From: Sphingomonas cavernae
GTDB lineage: Bacteria; Pseudomonadota; Alphaproteobacteria; Sphingomonadales; Sphingomonadaceae
Direction: 5' to 3'
NCBI RefSeq assembly: GCF_003590775.1
Contig: NZ_QYUM01000002.1
Location: forward strand, 992,001-1,056,000
DNA: 64,000 bases
Shown here: positions 16,883-26,331 of the stretch, one piece after another
Layout of the letters: every line of letters begins with the position of its first letter
Position numbering within the stretch: position 1 is the first letter of the stretch
Notes under the pieces: generated by a model
The model's database searches: none
The model's input: the letters and a program-made list of their open reading frames with translations, nothing else
Told to the model about the DNA's origin: nothing
Made by a program: the position numbers and the translations under genes

Positions 16883-18154
16883 TCACATCGCTTCGACCGA
16901 CGCAGTGGACCTCGCAGAGCGTCCAGGATTCTGCTTGCCCTTCGCACGCGACATCAGTTGCTCGTAGATGGCCATGATCCGGCTGGCATGGCGGGTCGCA
17001 CCGAAATGCTCGCGTGCATGCGCAGCAGCAGCAGCGGTGAGCCGTTTGCGCAGCGCCGCATCGGCAAGGATGCGCTCGGCTCCGCGCGCCAGCGCTTCGG
17101 CGTCCTCGGCACGCACGATCAATCCCGTACGGCCGTGCTCTATCGCCTCACGATTGCCGCCCGAATCGGTTGCGACCACCGGTGTTCCCACGAGCATCGC
17201 TTCGACTAGCGTCCGCCCCAGCGGCTCTTCGACTGCGGGCACCATCAGCAAGTCGCACGCGGCGATCCAGCCCGCGCCCGGCCTGCGGAACCCCATCAGC
17301 CTGATCGAGTCGCCAATACCCGCGGCGCGCGCGCGCTCGGGTACGTGAATCTCGGCACCTTCATGCGGTTCGCCGAACATCAGGCCCATGAACCGGATAT
17401 CGGGCCGCAGCCTTTGCAGTTCTGCGATCGCGTCGACGAACAAAAGCGGCCTCTTTCGGTCCATCAGCGCCCCGAAGAACCCGACCAGGCGAACATCCGG
17501 CGCCATATCCAGTTCGTCGATCAGTGCGGCGCGCCGCGCGCAGCGATCTTCGCTGATCGCGGTATCGAAGGGGCTGAAAATCACGCGAACCGCGTCGGGA
17601 CGACGACGATAGCTGGGCGCGGCGAAGCGCGAGACCGCTACGATCTGATGCGCCAGCCACGGCGCTGCGCGCAACCCGGCGGCGGTCGGATTGCCGCGAT
17701 GGTGCCAAAGCAGCTTCGCGCCCGCAAGCCGCGCTGCAAGGCCCCAGGCCGCATGGCAACGCCCATCATTGGTATGGACGATCGCGACGCGATGCTGCTT
17801 GAGAAAGCGCATCCGCGCCGGCAGATCGGGAAGCAGCCCCATCAGCGCGCTGCCGCGCACGCGGCGGCCGTGGACGAGGCGTCCGCGGCCGGGGTCCTGC
17901 ACGAAGCCGACCCCGGCTTCGCGATACAATTTGGCCACAGGGCCATCCACGTCATGAAGTACGACAAGGGGGATAAAGCGCGACGGATCGAGATGCTTGA
18001 TCAATCCAAGCACCGATATGTGATTGCCGCCGATGACATCGCCGACAAATGGAAAGCAGATCGTGACGGGATAGTCGGCCACCCAATCCCCCAAACCGGT
18101 TGGCGCGCTCAACACGCCGTCCGACCAGTCTAGCACCGCCTGCGTGAAGGGCAT
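16883..18154 (-). CDS. Family 4 glycosyltransferase
   Basis: 423 residues of GT-B fold. The acceptor domain begins ICFPFVGDVIGGNHISVLGL, a glycine-rich loop placed as in GT4 enzymes. The donor domain has VGFFGALMDRKRPLLFVDAI and the conserved EX7E-type segment VPAVEEPLGRTLVEAMLVG, then TPVVATDSGGNREAIEHGRTG. A retaining cytoplasmic transferase, the fourth glycosyltransferase of this locus. It is 61 bases upstream of the GT-C-like gene on the same strand, so the two are likely co-transcribed. The ATG at 18154 is the only in-frame ATG near the N-terminus. Confidence 0.87.
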   Translation of the reverse strand: MPFTQAVLDWSDGVLSAPTGLGDWVADYPVTICFPFVGDVIGGNHISVLGLIKHLDPSRFIPLVVLHDVDGPVAKLYREAGVGFVQDPGRGRLVHGRRVRGSALMGLLPDLPARMRFLKQHRVAIVHTNDGRCHAAWGLAARLAGAKLLWHHRGNPTAAGLRAAPWLAHQIVAVSRFAAPSYRRRPDAVRVIFSPFDTAISEDRCARRAALIDELDMAPDVRLVGFFGALMDRKRPLLFVDAIAELQRLRPDIRFMGLMFGEPHEGAEIHVPERARAAGIGDSIRLMGFRRPGAGWIAACDLLMVPAVEEPLGRTLVEAMLVGTPVVATDSGGNREAIEHGRTGLIVRAEDAEALARGAERILADAALRKRLTAAAAAHAREHFGATRHASRIMAIYEQLMSRAKGKQNPGRSARSTASVEAM

Positions 18155-18238
18155 TGCGGCTATATGGGGTAAATCTCCCGAGTAGCTGTATCGCCGGCCC
18201 GTGGCGCGTCTGGTTTCGAGCGTGACCGGAGTTGCGGG

Positions 18239-18958
18239 TCAGTAAACCTCGACCCAGCTATCACTGCCCGAATATTCGTTGGCCTTGCCCCAGCACATCA
18301 GCGTATCGCGCTCGGCGCTGCGGGTGTCACGGTCTATGCGCAGGCGGAAGCGCTTGCAGCGAAAGCCGCTCACCATCTCCTCGCCAAGCGCGGTCAGTAC
18401 GCCGCGCACGACGGTGCCCGACCAGCGGATCGTCTCGCCCGGCGCCATGCCCACCATCTTGTCATTGAGCTTGGTGTTCGTCCGTCGCATCTCGTCCATG
18501 AGCTCGAGCCGGAACCAGCCTTCATTGGTTGTGCCGCCTTCACAGGCAGAGCAGCGGACTACACCAAGCGCTTTATAGGCGTCGATCTCCGCCTTCTTGT
18601 CCGCAGGAATTGCCATGCGGCTGGGATATTTGGCGTCGGCCGCCGCCATCTCGCGCCGCGCGCGCTCGGTCGCGCTGGCGGGCTTGGCACTCGCACTCTC
18701 CGAAGCCGGAGCATCGACGCAGTCACTCGGCCCGGCACGCGCCGCCGCAACAGCGGTACCCGTCAGATCGGAACCAAGATCGCCGTCGCCGCGCGCTGCT
18801 CCCATCAACGAGCCCGTGAGCCCGCTCAGACCGCGCTTCTTCTTGGCCTTCGCCACCCGGCCGGCACAACCCTCGTCCTGCGCGCTGGCGGGCGCATGCA
18901 CATATGCGGTTGAGACGAGCACCGCCGCGGCGGTCGCCAAAATTCCATAAAGCTTCAT
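18239..18958 (-). CDS. Secreted hypothetical protein
   Basis: About 239 residues from the ATG at 18958. A Sec signal peptide is clear (MKLYGILATAAAVLVSTAY ... APASA). The mature protein has a Gly/Asp-rich segment, an Ala/Ser/Glu linker, then a conserved-looking C-terminal half with two cysteines in VRCSACEGG and further Cys in GFRCKRFRLRI and DTLMCWGKANEY. I do not recognise the family; the cysteines suggest disulfides in the periplasm. The start overlaps the stop of a decayed upstream frame as ATGA, so it was once translationally coupled to that gene. Confidence 0.75.
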   Translation of the reverse strand: MKLYGILATAAAVLVSTAYVHAPASAQDEGCAGRVAKAKKKRGLSGLTGSLMGAARGDGDLGSDLTGTAVAAARAGPSDCVDAPASESASAKPASATERARREMAAADAKYPSRMAIPADKKAEIDAYKALGVVRCSACEGGTTNEGWFRLELMDEMRRTNTKLNDKMVGMAPGETIRWSGTVVRGVLTALGEEMVSGFRCKRFRLRIDRDTRSAERDTLMCWGKANEYSGSDSWVEVY

Positions 18959-19253
18959 TGAAGGCCCCCTTTCATTTCGCCATCGGCTGCCGCGAGTGCC
19001 GGCCTGGGCACCCACAGCGCATTCACGATCAGCCAGCGATCCCCGAATTTCGCGAGCTGGAGATAGTCGGTGAAGATCGGCGTATCGATCCGCGCGACCG
19101 CGGCGGTTTCGGTCGCATCGAGGACGCGGACGGGCCGTGCCCGTCCACCTTCACCTCGGCGACAGGCAGGCCGCTGCTGTGCGTAACGAGCGGCGCGGGT
19201 GGTGCTTCGGCCGAAGTGGCCGAAGCCGCCAGCGCAAGAGCGAGCGCATACAT
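18955..19253 (-). pseudogene. Remnant of an NTF2/lumazine-binding-like secreted protein
   Basis: A start with a signal peptide (MYALALALAASATSAEAPPA) runs into VAEVKVDGHG and then loses the family pattern. In the next frame the pattern resumes with RPVRVLDATETAAVARID and FTDYLQLAKFGDRWLIVNAL, typical of the C-terminus of SnoaL/NTF2-like 'putative lumazine-binding' proteins, and runs to a TGA at 18955-18957 that overlaps the next gene's ATG. A frame change is therefore needed near 19125-19135, and roughly 60 residues of the usual N-terminal domain are missing. It is read here as a pseudogene; a single-base sequencing error would explain the shift but not the missing length. Confidence 0.6.
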
Positions 19254-19499
19254 TGTCGATTCTCCAGCGTCGTTCGGAATATGACCGCGACGATCAATGT
19301 CGGGGTATGCGGCTTGCTAAGCGACTGGCTTCGGCCCCGCGCGCGGTCTGCGCCGCACATGGACGTCCCCGCGACGAGACGCCCAAAGGTCCGTTCAATA
19401 GCGCCATGCGTGCGTCCAAGACGGTTGCTGGTGCCACCAAGCCGGACGCCAATCACGAATTGCCACGCTATACTAAGGACTTTCGGCTATGGATCGCGC

Positions 19500-20606
19500 A
19501 TGACCACGACACGACAGTTCCGCCGCCAGGGGGCGCAACTGACAGCCGCGCTCTGGCTGTCGTCCGGCGCATTGCTGATGTTCCCGATGTATTTTGATCG
19601 GACCAGCCCCACGCTGAACGACTGGCTGATGACGTTCGTCATTAGCAGCCTGGGTGCGATCCTCTCGGGCGGACTGTTCGTAGCTGTCGTGGCAACGCGC
19701 GATCGAGGCGTCCCTGTGCGACTGGCGGCTACGGCGACGGTCGTCGTGGTGTCATCAGTGCTGTTCGCTGTGGCGGTCACTGCGATCATCGCGACGATGG
19801 ATCCCACCTTTGCGCAGAACAAGCCCTATATGGTGCGGATCACGTATAATTTCGGCTTCTTTGGCTGGCAGTTCGCGCTGCTCGGCGCGCTTTTTTCGGT
19901 GCTTCAGGCCAATCAGCGCGCGCGGGATCGCGAACGGCAGCTCGCGGCCGCGCGTCAGGCGGCGGTAGAGGCCAATGCGGCGGCGACGAGCGCGCGGCTG
20001 GCTGCGCTGCGCTACCAGCTCAATCCGCACTTCCTGTTCAACACGCTCAACGCGATATCATCGCTGGTGGTCACGCGGCGCAGCGCCGAGGCAGAGGAGA
20101 TGCTGGCCCGCCTGTCCGAATTTTTGCGCGCGACGCTTGCGAGCGATCCCGAGGGGCCGGCCACGCTCGAGGACGAGCTGGCGACGCTTCAGACCTATCT
20201 CGAGGTCGAGAGCATCCGCTTCGGCGAAAGGCTGGCGGTCGAGTTCGTGTGCCCGCGGCCGCTGCGCGACGCGCTGGTCCCCGGATTCATCCTGCAGCCG
20301 CTTGTCGAGAACGCGATCAAATATGCGGTCGCGCCAACCACGCGCCCGGTGACGATCCGTGTCGAAGCGGTGCAGCAGGACGAAGAGCTTGTCGTGACGG
20401 TGGAGGACGATGGCGATCCCCTGCCCGGCAAGGCCCCGAGCCAGGCAAGCACGGGCGTTGGCCTCAGCAATGTGCGGCAGCGGCTCGAGGTGCTGTTCGG
20501 CGAGGCTGGACGGCTCGAGGCGTTCCCGCGCGAACGCGGCTTCCTGGCGATGATCCGGTTGCCGCTTGCCTTTGGCGGCGAAACGCTGCGCGAGGCCGCG
20601 GAATGA
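19500..20606 (+). CDS. LytS/YehU-type sensor histidine kinase
   Basis: About 368 residues from the ATG at 19500, where four predicted membrane helices begin; the open frame upstream is not family-like. After the helices comes a short coiled segment, then the His-kinase domain with LRYQLNPHFLFNTLNAISS, whose His is the phosphorylation site of the LytS class. The ATPase N-box LVENAIKYAV and G-box GVGLSNVRQRLEVLFG follow. It phosphorylates the response regulator encoded next, whose ATG overlaps this stop. The sensing part is only the membrane domain, so the signal is unknown. A TATACT hexamer at 19469-19474 could be a -10 element, without a good -35. Confidence 0.9.
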   Translation: MTTTRQFRRQGAQLTAALWLSSGALLMFPMYFDRTSPTLNDWLMTFVISSLGAILSGGLFVAVVATRDRGVPVRLAATATVVVVSSVLFAVAVTAIIATMDPTFAQNKPYMVRITYNFGFFGWQFALLGALFSVLQANQRARDRERQLAAARQAAVEANAAATSARLAALRYQLNPHFLFNTLNAISSLVVTRRSAEAEEMLARLSEFLRATLASDPEGPATLEDELATLQTYLEVESIRFGERLAVEFVCPRPLRDALVPGFILQPLVENAIKYAVAPTTRPVTIRVEAVQQDEELVVTVEDDGDPLPGKAPSQASTGVGLSNVRQRLEVLFGEAGRLEAFPRERGFLAMIRLPLAFGGETLREAAE

Positions 20607-21352
20607 GCCTGCGCGTCCTGATCGTCGATGACGAGCCGCTTGCGATCGACCGGCTGCGCGAATTCTTCCGCGACATCGCAGAGGTCGAGGTGATCGGCGA
20701 CGCGAGCGACGGCAAGAGTGCCGCGGAGGCGATCGCTGCGCTGAAGCCCGACCTCGTGATGCTCGACATTCAGATGCCCGAACGCAGCGGCATGGCGGTC
20801 GCCGCCGACCTGCCCGCCGAAGGACGGCCCGAGATCATCTTCGTGACCGCGTTCGAGCATTATGCCCCCGACGCGTTCGAGGTGGATGCGGTCGACTATC
20901 TGCTGAAGCCCGTACGTTTCGATCGGCTGCGTCAGGCAATCACGCGGGCGCGGCGGCGGCGCGCGCTGAAGGAGGCGGCGGAACGGAGCAATATGGCCGA
21001 ATCCGCGCCATCGCCCTATCACGACGCAATCTGGGTCCAGGTACGCAACGGATCCGTGCGCGTCCCCGTCGACATGATCGACTGGATCGAAGCGGCAAAG
21101 GATTACGTCCTGCTTCACACCGAAACGCGCAGCTATCTTCACCGCAGTTCGATGTCGGCGCTCGAAGCGATCCTCGATCCCGCCAAGCTCGTTCGCGTCC
21201 ACCGGTCGAGTTTCGTCCGGCCGGCGCGTGTCGACGGGATCGAGCGGCTGGGCAAGGGACTGATTGCGCTCAAATTGTCCGACGGTGCGGTGGTCGCGGT
21301 CGGCCCCAATTATACCAAGGATGTGATCAACCGGCTGCGGCCGGGCGTATAG
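20603..21352 (+). CDS. LytTR-family response regulator
   Basis: 249 residues. The receiver domain has acidic VDDEP at residues 8-12, phospho-acceptor Asp-55 in LVMLDIQMP, and FVTAF and YLLKP at the conserved Thr and Lys positions. The C-terminal LytTR DNA-binding domain has IDWIEAAKDYVLLHT and FVRVHRSSFVRP-like segments (VRVHRSSFV). It starts inside the kinase stop codon (ATGA), so the pair is translationally coupled. LytTR regulators often control exopolysaccharide, adhesion or cell-wall genes; a role in regulating the adjacent polysaccharide locus is possible but only inferred from position. Confidence 0.92.
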   Translation: MSLRVLIVDDEPLAIDRLREFFRDIAEVEVIGDASDGKSAAEAIAALKPDLVMLDIQMPERSGMAVAADLPAEGRPEIIFVTAFEHYAPDAFEVDAVDYLLKPVRFDRLRQAITRARRRRALKEAAERSNMAESAPSPYHDAIWVQVRNGSVRVPVDMIDWIEAAKDYVLLHTETRSYLHRSSMSALEAILDPAKLVRVHRSSFVRPARVDGIERLGKGLIALKLSDGAVVAVGPNYTKDVINRLRPGV

Positions 21353-21357
21353 ACCAT

Positions 21358-21408
21358 TTGAATAGAGCCTGATTCACGCTTTCGGCACCTCAAACGATCA
21401 GGCTCCAG
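21358..21408. repeat. Palindromic repeat (family A), short copy
   Basis: It begins six bases after the response regulator stop. Arms GAGCCTGAT and ATCAGGCTC enclose a shortened centre without the inner GGAAGCGC hairpin seen in the copies at 13661 and 15041. The first 26 bases match 13661-13686 exactly. It may also act as a stem-loop at the end of the LytS/LytTR transcript, although no T-run follows. Confidence 0.82.
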
Positions 21409-21445
21409 CCGCGCTCCGTTCCAATTTCGCCATCGATTCATATGC

Positions 21446-21464
21446 AATCCATATGGGATTGCGG
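21446..21464. promoter_or_regulatory. Palindrome upstream of the porin/kdp genes, candidate operator
   Basis: GCAATCC and GGATTGC form perfect 7-base arms separated by ATATG, centred about 115 bases before the TorF-like porin start. The centre also contains the overlapping direct pair CATATG. Such a site could bind a dimeric regulator. No regulator can be assigned from sequence. Confidence 0.45.
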
Positions 21465-21569
21465 CGGTGCCGCTCTCGCATTCAAACGATCGCCTCACCT
21501 AGTTGCACACCTCTCTACGACTCGGGTGGCGGATGATCTGGCGCCCCAGGCGTGAATTGGGGTGCAACG

Positions 21570-22355
21570 ATGCATAATAAATTCAAGTTTCTGGCCTTTT
21601 CGGCCGCTTGCTGCGCGCTTGTGAACGCCGGAGCGGCCTTCGCGCAGGACGAGGCGGGTTCAGAGGTCGACGCGAAGCCGGCGGTCACGCTTTCGGGCAA
21701 CGCAGCGCTCGTCTCGCAATATCGTTTCCGCGGCGTTTCGCAGTCAGACGAGGATCTTGCCGTCCAGGCAGGGCTCACCGCCTCGCATGAATCGGGCCTC
21801 TATGTCAGCGCCTGGGGATCGAACCTCGCGGGCTTCGGCAGCTTCGGCGGCTCCAATATGGAACTCGACATTATCGGCGGCTTCAAGACGGAAGTCGGCG
21901 GCGTCACGCTCGATGGCGGGCTGCTCTGGTATCTCTATCCCGGCACCGACGGCACCGACTATGCCGAGCCCTATGCCTCGATCAGCGGCACCGTTGGACC
22001 GGCATCGCTCAAGCTCGGCGCTGCCTATGCGCCAAAGCAGGATGCGATCGGCGATGACGATAATCTCTATGTCTACACCGACGCCGGTGTCGGGATCCCC
22101 GGCGCGCCGGTCACGCTGAAGGCGCATATCGGCTACACGACAGGCAGCGGCTCGACGCTCGCGGGCCCCGACGGCGACTATGTCGATTGGCTGATCGGCG
22201 CCGACTTCACATACAAGATGCTGACCTTGGGCATTGCGTATGTCGACACCGACATCGGCGCGACCGCCGCCGACAGCTTCTACACCAGCGGGACGACCCC
22301 CGGCCGCCAGATCGTTGATGGCGCCGCGATCGTGTCGCTGACCGCAGCCTTCTGA
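21570..22355 (+). CDS. TorF-family putative outer-membrane porin
   Basis: About 261 residues from the ATG at 21570 (an in-frame GTG lies six codons upstream). A Sec signal peptide ends with GAAFAQD. The mature protein is all beta-like: SGNAALVSQYRFRGVSQSD near the start, AWGSNLAGFG, then repeated alternating strands ending AAIVSLTAAF with a terminal Phe, as in the TorF/Gcw_chp porin-like family. It ends 13 bases before a kdp-associated small ORF on the same strand, so it is probably part of, or leads, the potassium-transport operon. A role in letting K+ reach the Kdp pump is inference only. Confidence 0.82.
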   Translation: MHNKFKFLAFSAACCALVNAGAAFAQDEAGSEVDAKPAVTLSGNAALVSQYRFRGVSQSDEDLAVQAGLTASHESGLYVSAWGSNLAGFGSFGGSNMELDIIGGFKTEVGGVTLDGGLLWYLYPGTDGTDYAEPYASISGTVGPASLKLGAAYAPKQDAIGDDDNLYVYTDAGVGIPGAPVTLKAHIGYTTGSGSTLAGPDGDYVDWLIGADFTYKMLTLGIAYVDTDIGATAADSFYTSGTTPGRQIVDGAAIVSLTAAF

Positions 22356-22368
22356 CGGGAGAACCACC

Positions 22369-22452
22369 ATGGGTGACGTGTTGTGGATCGGACTGATCCT
22401 CGGACTGGTGGGCGTAACGCTCGCCTATGTCCGCCTGTGCGACAACGCGTGA
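22369..22452 (+). CDS. 27-residue single-span membrane protein ahead of kdpF
   Basis: An ATG preceded by GGGAGAA at 22357-22363 opens a 27-residue product, MGDVLWIGLILGLVGVTLAY plus a VRLCDNA tail: one transmembrane helix with a short Cys-containing cytoplasmic end. It is spaced 10 bases from kdpF, with another GA/G-rich Shine-Dalgarno between them. Its size, codon use and position suggest it is a real small operon member. It is not KdpF itself, which follows. Its function is unknown; a second small accessory subunit of the Kdp complex is a reasonable hypothesis. Confidence 0.6.
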   Translation: MGDVLWIGLILGLVGVTLAYVRLCDNA

Positions 22453-22462
22453 GGGGGCGGCC

Positions 22463-22552
22463 ATGACACTTGATCTGTGGCTCGCCGCAATCACCGCGAT
22501 TGCCATTCTCATCTATCTGGTCGCCGTGCTCGTGCGACCAGAGCGCTATTGA
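22463..22552 (+). CDS. kdpF: K+-transporting ATPase small subunit KdpF
   Basis: A 29-residue hydrophobic peptide, [20 protein letters not shown] followed by AVLVRPERY. Length and C-terminal RPERY/RPEKF-type ending are typical of KdpF, which stabilises the KdpABC complex in the inner membrane. GAGGGGG precedes the ATG. It lies 13 bases before kdpA. Confidence 0.9.
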   Translation: MTLDLWLAAITAIAILIYLVAVLVRPERY

Positions 22553-22565
22553 TCGGAGCCGCGCC

Positions 22566-24269
22566 ATGACGATTCAGGGCTGGATCCTCATTTTCGTTTT
22601 CGTCGGCATATTGCTGGCACTCGCCAAGCCCGTCGGGCTTTGGCTGTTCACGCTCTACGAAGGGCGCCGGACGCCGCTGCATGCGGTACTCGGCCCGGTC
22701 GAACGCGGCTTCTACAAGCTCGCCGGGATCAACCCCGACGAAGACCAGAGCTGGCGGCGCTATGCCGTTCATATGCTGCTCTTCAACGCGGTGCTGCTCG
22801 TCTTCACCTATGCCATACTCAGGCTCCAGGGCATCCTGCCCTTGAACCCGCTGGGCTATGCCGGGGTGAGCGATCATCTTGCGTTCAACACCGCAACGAG
22901 CTTCACCACCAACACCAACTGGCAGAGCTATGGCGGCGAATCGACGATGTCGAACCTGTCGCAGATGCTCGGTCTCACCATCCATAACTTCCTCTCGGCG
23001 GCCACGGGCATCGCACTCGCCTTTGCACTGTTCCGCGGCTTCGCGCGGCGCGAGGCCAAGGCTATCGGCAATTTCTGGGCCGATGTCACGCGCGTCACGC
23101 TCTATCTGCTGCTGCCGATCTGCATCGTCTACGCGCTCGTCCTGATCGCAAACGGCGTGCCGCAGACAATGGCGGGATCGGTTGATGTGACCACGCTCGA
23201 AGGCGTCAAGCAGACGCTCGCGCTAGGCCCGGTTGCCAGTCAGGAAGCGATCAAGATGCTCGGCACCAACGGTGGCGGCTTCTTCAACGCAAACTCGGCG
23301 CATCCCTTCGAAAACCCCAACGCCTTCACCAACCTGATCCAGATGCTCTCGATCTTCGTGATCGGCACCGGCCTGACATATTGCTTCGGCAAGGCCGTGG
23401 GCAATACGCGCCAGGGTTGGGCGATCCTCACTGCGATGATGATCCTGTTCCTTGCTGGCGTCACCATCACCTATTGGCAGGAAGCCGCGGGCAACCCCAT
23501 CCTCCACCAGCTCGGCGTCGCCGGCGGCAATATGGAGGGCAAGGAAGTCCGCTTCGGCATCGCCGCTTCGGCCTTGTTCGCGGTCGTCACCACCGCTGCA
23601 TCCTGCGGCGCGGTCAACGCCATGCATGACAGCTTCACCGCTTTGGGCGGCATGATCCCGCTGTTCAACATGCAGCTCGGCGAGATCGTCATCGGCGGTG
23701 TGGGCGCCGGCATCTACGGCTTCCTGCTCTTCGCCATCCTCGCGGTGTTCGTCGCCGGCCTGATGGTCGGGCGCACCCCCGAATATGTCGGCAAGAAGAT
23801 CGAGGGGCGTGAGGTCAAGCTCGCGGTGCTCGCGATCGCGATCCTGCCGCTCATCATTCTCGGCTTCACTGCACTGAGCTCGGTGCTCGATGCGGGTCTT
23901 GCCGGGCCGCTCAACAAGGGGCCGCATGGCTTCTCGGAGATCCTCTACGCCTTCACATCGGGCGTGGCGAACAATGGCTCGGCTTTTGCGGGGCTCACTG
24001 CCAACACGCCCTATTACAACGCGTTGCTTGGCATCGCGATGTGGCTCGGCCGCTTCTTCATCATCGTGCCGATGCTGGCGATCGCCGGCTCGCTCGCGGC
24101 GAAGAAACATCATGCAGAGTCGGCAGGCTCCTTCCCCACGACCGGCGGCCTCTGGGTCGGCCTGCTCGTCGGGATCATCCTGATCCTGGGCGGCCTCACC
24201 TTCCTGCCGAGCCTCGCGCTTGGTCCCATCGCCGATCATCTCGCGATGATCCGCGGCCAACTTTACTGA
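22566..24269 (+). CDS. kdpA: K+-transporting ATPase subunit A
   Basis: 567 residues of the K+-channel-like KdpA subunit. The four selectivity-filter regions are visible: [46 protein letters not shown] and [12 protein letters not shown]. The usual ten or so membrane helices surround them. KdpA selects and binds K+ and passes it to KdpB through an intramembrane tunnel. The ATG at 22566 follows GGAGCC. The longer open frame upstream overlaps kdpF and is not used. Confidence 0.97.
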   Translation: MTIQGWILIFVFVGILLALAKPVGLWLFTLYEGRRTPLHAVLGPVERGFYKLAGINPDEDQSWRRYAVHMLLFNAVLLVFTYAILRLQGILPLNPLGYAGVSDHLAFNTATSFTTNTNWQSYGGESTMSNLSQMLGLTIHNFLSAATGIALAFALFRGFARREAKAIGNFWADVTRVTLYLLLPICIVYALVLIANGVPQTMAGSVDVTTLEGVKQTLALGPVASQEAIKMLGTNGGGFFNANSAHPFENPNAFTNLIQMLSIFVIGTGLTYCFGKAVGNTRQGWAILTAMMILFLAGVTITYWQEAAGNPILHQLGVAGGNMEGKEVRFGIAASALFAVVTTAASCGAVNAMHDSFTALGGMIPLFNMQLGEIVIGGVGAGIYGFLLFAILAVFVAGLMVGRTPEYVGKKIEGREVKLAVLAIAILPLIILGFTALSSVLDAGLAGPLNKGPHGFSEILYAFTSGVANNGSAFAGLTANTPYYNALLGIAMWLGRFFIIVPMLAIAGSLAAKKHHAESAGSFPTTGGLWVGLLVGIILILGGLTFLPSLALGPIADHLAMIRGQLY

Positions 24270-24283
24270 TCGGGGCAAGAACA

Positions 24284-26320
24284 ATGACCCGTACCGCACC
24301 TAAATCCATATTCAGCGCAGAGCTGATCGTTCCCGCGATCGGCGATGCGTTCCGCAAGCTCGATCCGCGGCAGCTCATCCGCAACCCGGTGATGTTCGTC
24401 ACCGCTGTTGTGGCCGCGCTGCTCACGATCCTGCTCGTCATCGGCAATGATCCGCTGAGCTTCGGTTTCAAGCTCCAGCTCGTCATCTGGTTGTGGCTCA
24501 CAGTGCTCTTCGGCACCTTTGCCGAAGCGCTCGCAGAAGGCCGTGGCAAGGCGCAGGCGGCGAGCCTGCGCGCCACCAAGGCCGAGCTGACCGCCAAGCG
24601 CCTGAAGGGGAAGGGCAGCGACTATGAAAGCGTTCCCGCCAGTGCGCTCAGGGTCGACGATATCGTGCTCGTACAGACCGGCGATCTCATCCCCTCCGAC
24701 GGCGATGTCGTCGCGGGTGTCGCTTCGGTCAACGAATCGGCGATCACCGGCGAAAGCGCGCCCGTGATCCGCGAGGCGGGCGGCGACCGTTCGGCGGTCA
24801 CAGCGGGCACGCGCGTGATCTCGGATGAGATCCGCGTCCGTGTCACGGTCAATCCCGGCCAGGGTTTTCTCGACCGCATGATTGCGCTCGTCGAGGGTGC
24901 CGAACGCCAGAAGACCCCCAATGAGATCGCGCTCACCATCCTGCTCGTCGGCCTCACGATCATCTTCCTGATCGCGGTCGCGACGATCCCGGGCTTCGCC
25001 AGCTATGCCGGCGGTGCGATCCCGATCGCGATCCTCGCCGCGTTGCTGATCACGCTCATCCCGACGACCATCGCCGCATTGCTTTCGGCGATCGGCATCG
25101 CGGGCATGGACCGGCTGGTGCGCTTCAACGTGCTCGCCAAGTCGGGCCGCGCGGTTGAGGCGGCGGGCGATATCGACACGCTGCTGCTCGACAAGACCGG
25201 CACGATCACGATCGGCGATCGTCAGGCGAGCGAGTTCCGCACGGTCGGTGGGACCAAGGTCGAGGCGCTCGCCGAAGCCGCGCTGCTCGCCAGCCTTGCC
25301 GACGAGACCCCAGAGGGCCGCTCGATCGTCGTGCTTGCGCGCGAACAGTTCGGCGTCAAGGTCGCGGACCTGCCCAAGGGCGCCGAGATCATCCCCTTCA
25401 CCGCACAGACGCGCATATCGGGAATCCGCCATAATGGGTCGATCATCCAGAAGGGCGCAGTCGATTCGGTGCTCAAGGCCAATCCCGGTGTCGGCGAAAC
25501 CGCCGCAGCCACCGAACTTCGCCGCATCACCGACGAGATCGCCCGTCAGGGCGGCACGCCGCTTGCGGTCGCTATGGACGGCAAGCTGCTGGGTGCGATC
25601 TTCCTCAAGGACATCGTCAAGGCGGGCATCCGCGAACGCTTTGCCGAGCTTCGCGCAATGGGTATCCGCACCGTGATGATCACGGGCGACAATCCGCTGA
25701 CCGCCGCATCGATCGCGGCCGAGGCCGGGGTCGACGATTTCCTCGCGCAGGCGACGCCCGAGGACAAGCTGGTGCTGATCCGAAAGGAGCAGGAGGGCGG
25801 CAAGCTCGTCGCGATGTGCGGTGACGGCACCAACGACGCCCCCGCCCTCGCCCAGGCCGATGTCGGCGTGTCGATGAACACCGGCACCCAGGCCGCGCGC
25901 GAAGCGGGCAACATGGTCGATCTCGACAGCGATCCGACCAAGCTGATCGAGGTCGTCGGCCTCGGCAAGCAGTTGCTGATGACGCGTGGCGCGCTCACCA
26001 CCTTCTCGGTCGCCAACGACGTCGCCAAATATTTCGCAATCATCCCCGCGATGTTCATCGTGCTCTACCCGGGGCTCGCCGTGCTCAACGTGATGGGGCT
26101 GAAGACGCCCGAATCCGCGATCCTTTCGGCGATCATCTTCAACGCGCTGATCATCCCGCTGCTCGTGCCGCTTGCACTCAAGGGCGTGAAATACCGGCCA
26201 ATGGGCGCCGGACCGCTGCTTGCACGCAACCTCGCCGTTTATGGCCTCGGCGGTCTGGTGGCGCCGTTCATCGGCATCAAGCTGATCGACGTCGTCGTCA
26301 ACGGCCTTGGCCTCGCATAG
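24284..26320 (+). CDS. kdpB: K+-transporting P-type ATPase subunit B
   Basis: 678 residues of the P-type ATPase subunit that energises K+ uptake. The actuator-domain [11 protein letters not shown], the phosphorylation motif DKTGTIT with Asp-303, and the hinge [16 protein letters not shown] are all present, as is KdpB-specific [13 protein letters not shown]. The ATG at 24284 lies 14 bases after kdpA. No key residue is missing, so the pump should be active. Confidence 0.97.
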   Translation: MTRTAPKSIFSAELIVPAIGDAFRKLDPRQLIRNPVMFVTAVVAALLTILLVIGNDPLSFGFKLQLVIWLWLTVLFGTFAEALAEGRGKAQAASLRATKAELTAKRLKGKGSDYESVPASALRVDDIVLVQTGDLIPSDGDVVAGVASVNESAITGESAPVIREAGGDRSAVTAGTRVISDEIRVRVTVNPGQGFLDRMIALVEGAERQKTPNEIALTILLVGLTIIFLIAVATIPGFASYAGGAIPIAILAALLITLIPTTIAALLSAIGIAGMDRLVRFNVLAKSGRAVEAAGDIDTLLLDKTGTITIGDRQASEFRTVGGTKVEALAEAALLASLADETPEGRSIVVLAREQFGVKVADLPKGAEIIPFTAQTRISGIRHNGSIIQKGAVDSVLKANPGVGETAAATELRRITDEIARQGGTPLAVAMDGKLLGAIFLKDIVKAGIRERFAELRAMGIRTVMITGDNPLTAASIAAEAGVDDFLAQATPEDKLVLIRKEQEGGKLVAMCGDGTNDAPALAQADVGVSMNTGTQAAREAGNMVDLDSDPTKLIEVVGLGKQLLMTRGALTTFSVANDVAKYFAIIPAMFIVLYPGLAVLNVMGLKTPESAILSAIIFNALIIPLLVPLALKGVKYRPMGAGPLLARNLAVYGLGGLVAPFIGIKLIDVVVNGLGLA

Positions 26321-26331
26321 GAGTTACTGAC

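Noticed and set aside
19254..19499. Search for a further gene or RNA before the LytS-type kinase
   Set aside because: The open frames here are extensions with no family likeness; only a possible TATACT at 19469 was seen.
13605..21408. Repeated palindromes as a possible CRISPR array
   Set aside because: Copies are dispersed, inverted relative to one another and not regularly spaced; they are REP-like elements.
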